From Pseudomonadales bacterium (GTDB lineage Bacteria; Pseudomonadota; Gammaproteobacteria; Pseudomonadales; Azotimanducaceae): a stretch of 15,851 bases of DNA. The notes beneath the pieces were generated by a model. It did not search any database. It was not told where the DNA came from and saw nothing but the letters and a program-made list of their open reading frames with translations. The translations under genes and the position numbers were made by a program. Of this stretch, positions 15,157 to 15,851 are shown one piece after another (position 1 is the first letter of the stretch; every line of letters starts with the position of its first letter). Location of the stretch: the NCBI GenBank assembly GCA_029244465.1, contig JAQWQN010000226.1, positions 1-15,851 of the forward strand. The letters run 5' to 3'.

Positions 15157-15172
15157 GCGACACGTTTGTCGC
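15157..15172. other. Perfect 6-bp hairpin near the transposase end
   Basis: GCGACA pairs perfectly with TGTCGC around a CGTT loop, 36 bases after the stop of the transposase tail. IS91-type elements carry hairpin-forming termini, so this could be a leftover end. A chance hairpin is equally possible. Confidence 0.25.
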
Positions 15173-15224
15173 TATACAAACAGTAAGCAGCACAGGCTAA
15201 TCAGTCTGCAGGGTGTCAGCCTCA

Positions 15225-15260
15225 TTTATGGCGTGTTTTATGGCGTGTTTTATGGCGTGT
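15225..15260. repeat. 12-bp tandem repeat, three copies
   Basis: TTTATGGCGTGT occurs three times without interruption at 15225-15236, 15237-15248 and 15249-15260. The last copy runs into the left arm of the hairpin at 15257. It is probably a slippage product in non-coding DNA. Confidence 0.9.
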
Positions 15261-15288
15261 TTGGAGGAGCCAGGTCACCTCCAAACAC
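15257..15288 (-). terminator. Strong 11-bp hairpin just downstream of the cytochrome gene
   Basis: GTGTTTGGAGG (15257-15267) is the exact reverse complement of CCTCCAAACAC (15278-15288), with a 10-base loop. It lies eight bases past the stop of the minus-strand cytochrome gene, where a transcription terminator is expected. There is no T-run after the stem on the minus strand, so it is not a textbook intrinsic terminator. It may act as an RNA 3' end stabiliser. Confidence 0.55.
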
Positions 15289-15296
15289 CGTTGGTA

Positions 15297-15851
15297 TCAA
15301 TTGTCCTGAGCGCCCGCTTCAATCCAACGCTTAACTTGATCAGTGACTTCTTCGGATAAGTAAGGGCCCCCGAGTGGCATCTGGCCGCCGACACTGTTCG
15401 TACCAATGATTTTTTGGTAGAGATAACTGTTTTCTGCATCGCCGGATTCGACGAGATTTAACGAGGGCACCTCACTGCTGCGGACGCCCACGGTATATTC
15501 ATAGGTGAAATCCGCCTCTAAACTCAGCCCCTGGGACGGCGAACCACCACCATGACAGCCCGAACATGCCGGCGTAAATACTGACGTTTGTAATTCCGAC
15601 AAGGTCGCCGCAGACACCACAGGTACCTGAGATTCAAAATACCAGTTGTCAAAAAAGACCGTCCCATTGCCTTCTACCTTGAGTTGAATGATGTTGCTTA
15701 AGTCAACATCAGGGGAAAAGTAGTTCAAAGGAATATCCACAGCCACCCATTGACCCGTCGCCACGGCAAGCGCGTAGGCTGACTCCTGCGCGCCCGCACT
15801 GACGAGAGAAAAACGCAATTCGGTCGAATTGGCTGTCCAGAAATCTAGGTG
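15297..15851 (-). CDS. Secreted protein with carbohydrate-binding-like and CxxCH cytochrome c domains (C-terminal part)
   Basis: The frame is open to the window edge, so the 184 visible residues are the C-terminus of a longer protein. The first part (about 1-75 of the fragment) is a beta-sandwich-like domain ending VFFDNWYFES. Its pattern of W-V-A-V-D-I-P-L-N-Y-F, VDLSNI-x-Q-L-K and DNWYF is common in carbohydrate-binding modules of secreted glycoside hydrolases. The second part carries a heme-c site C96-S-G-C99-H100 and a QMPLGGPYL segment whose Met158 could be the axial ligand. A final helix reads VTDQVKRWIEAGAQ. This points to a periplasmic or outer-surface protein. No enzyme domain is visible, and the N-terminal part may hold one. 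A strong hairpin follows its stop. Confidence 0.8.
   Translation of the reverse strand, partial: HLDFWTANSTELRFSLVSAGAQESAYALAVATGQWVAVDIPLNYFSPDVDLSNIIQLKVEGNGTVFFDNWYFESQVPVVSAATLSELQTSVFTPACSGCHGGGSPSQGLSLEADFTYEYTVGVRSSEVPSLNLVESGDAENSYLYQKIIGTNSVGGQMPLGGPYLSEEVTDQVKRWIEAGAQDN

Overview
The window looks like an accessory region of an aquatic or soil proteobacterium, most likely gammaproteobacterial. The base composition is near 50% GC by eye. The gene types present are GT4 glycosyltransferases, FkbM, a GT-C enzyme, GMC oxidoreductase with a gluconate-dehydrogenase-type small subunit, a PEP-CTERM tail, and IS91-type transposase debris. The taxonomic guess is weak. No rRNA, tRNA, CRISPR array or complete insertion sequence was seen.

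Layout. 3-173 is the tail of an unrecognised gene, followed by a 15-bp tandem repeat. 589-1257 (-) is a nitroreductase. 1743-5324 is a polysaccharide/glycoconjugate block: an FkbM methyltransferase and a GT4 glycosyltransferase that overlap by 4 bp on the minus strand, and a paralogous GT4 facing away on the plus strand. 5574-10092 is a redox/catabolic island. It holds an AhpD/CMD-type protein interrupted by one in-frame TGA, two decayed plus-strand genes (one acyl-CoA-dehydrogenase-like), and a two-gene operon of GMC oxidoreductase plus its small subunit. 10233-14168 returns to polysaccharide functions: a broken Wzx-type flippase, a 12-TM-type GT-C glycosyltransferase, and a divergent protein with a degenerate methyltransferase-like N-terminus and an aminoglycoside-phosphotransferase-fold kinase. 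14169-15296 is a graveyard: two pieces of an IS91-family transposase with a PEP-CTERM tail between them, short tandem repeats and hairpins. 15297-15851 (-) is the C-terminus of a secreted protein with a carbohydrate-binding-like domain and a CxxCH cytochrome domain.

The most notable feature is the 5574-6662 gene. Its only in-frame stop is a TGA at 5937-5939, exactly where AhpD-family enzymes carry the second Cys of E-x11-C-x2-C-x3-H. Here the motif reads E227-x11-C239-F-Y-U242-x3-H246. The reading frame then continues for another 120 codons of family-like sequence, and a hairpin compatible with a bacterial SECIS lies directly after the TGA. The gene is best read as a selenocysteine-containing AhpD/CMD-family thiol oxidoreductase. 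An automatic annotator would split it into two hypothetical proteins of 241 and about 111 residues.

The polysaccharide genes (GTs, FkbM, flippase remnant, GT-C, kinase) and the PEP-CTERM tail fit an exopolysaccharide/exosortase type of cell surface. The many pseudogenes and slippage-type repeats indicate that this segment is being eroded.
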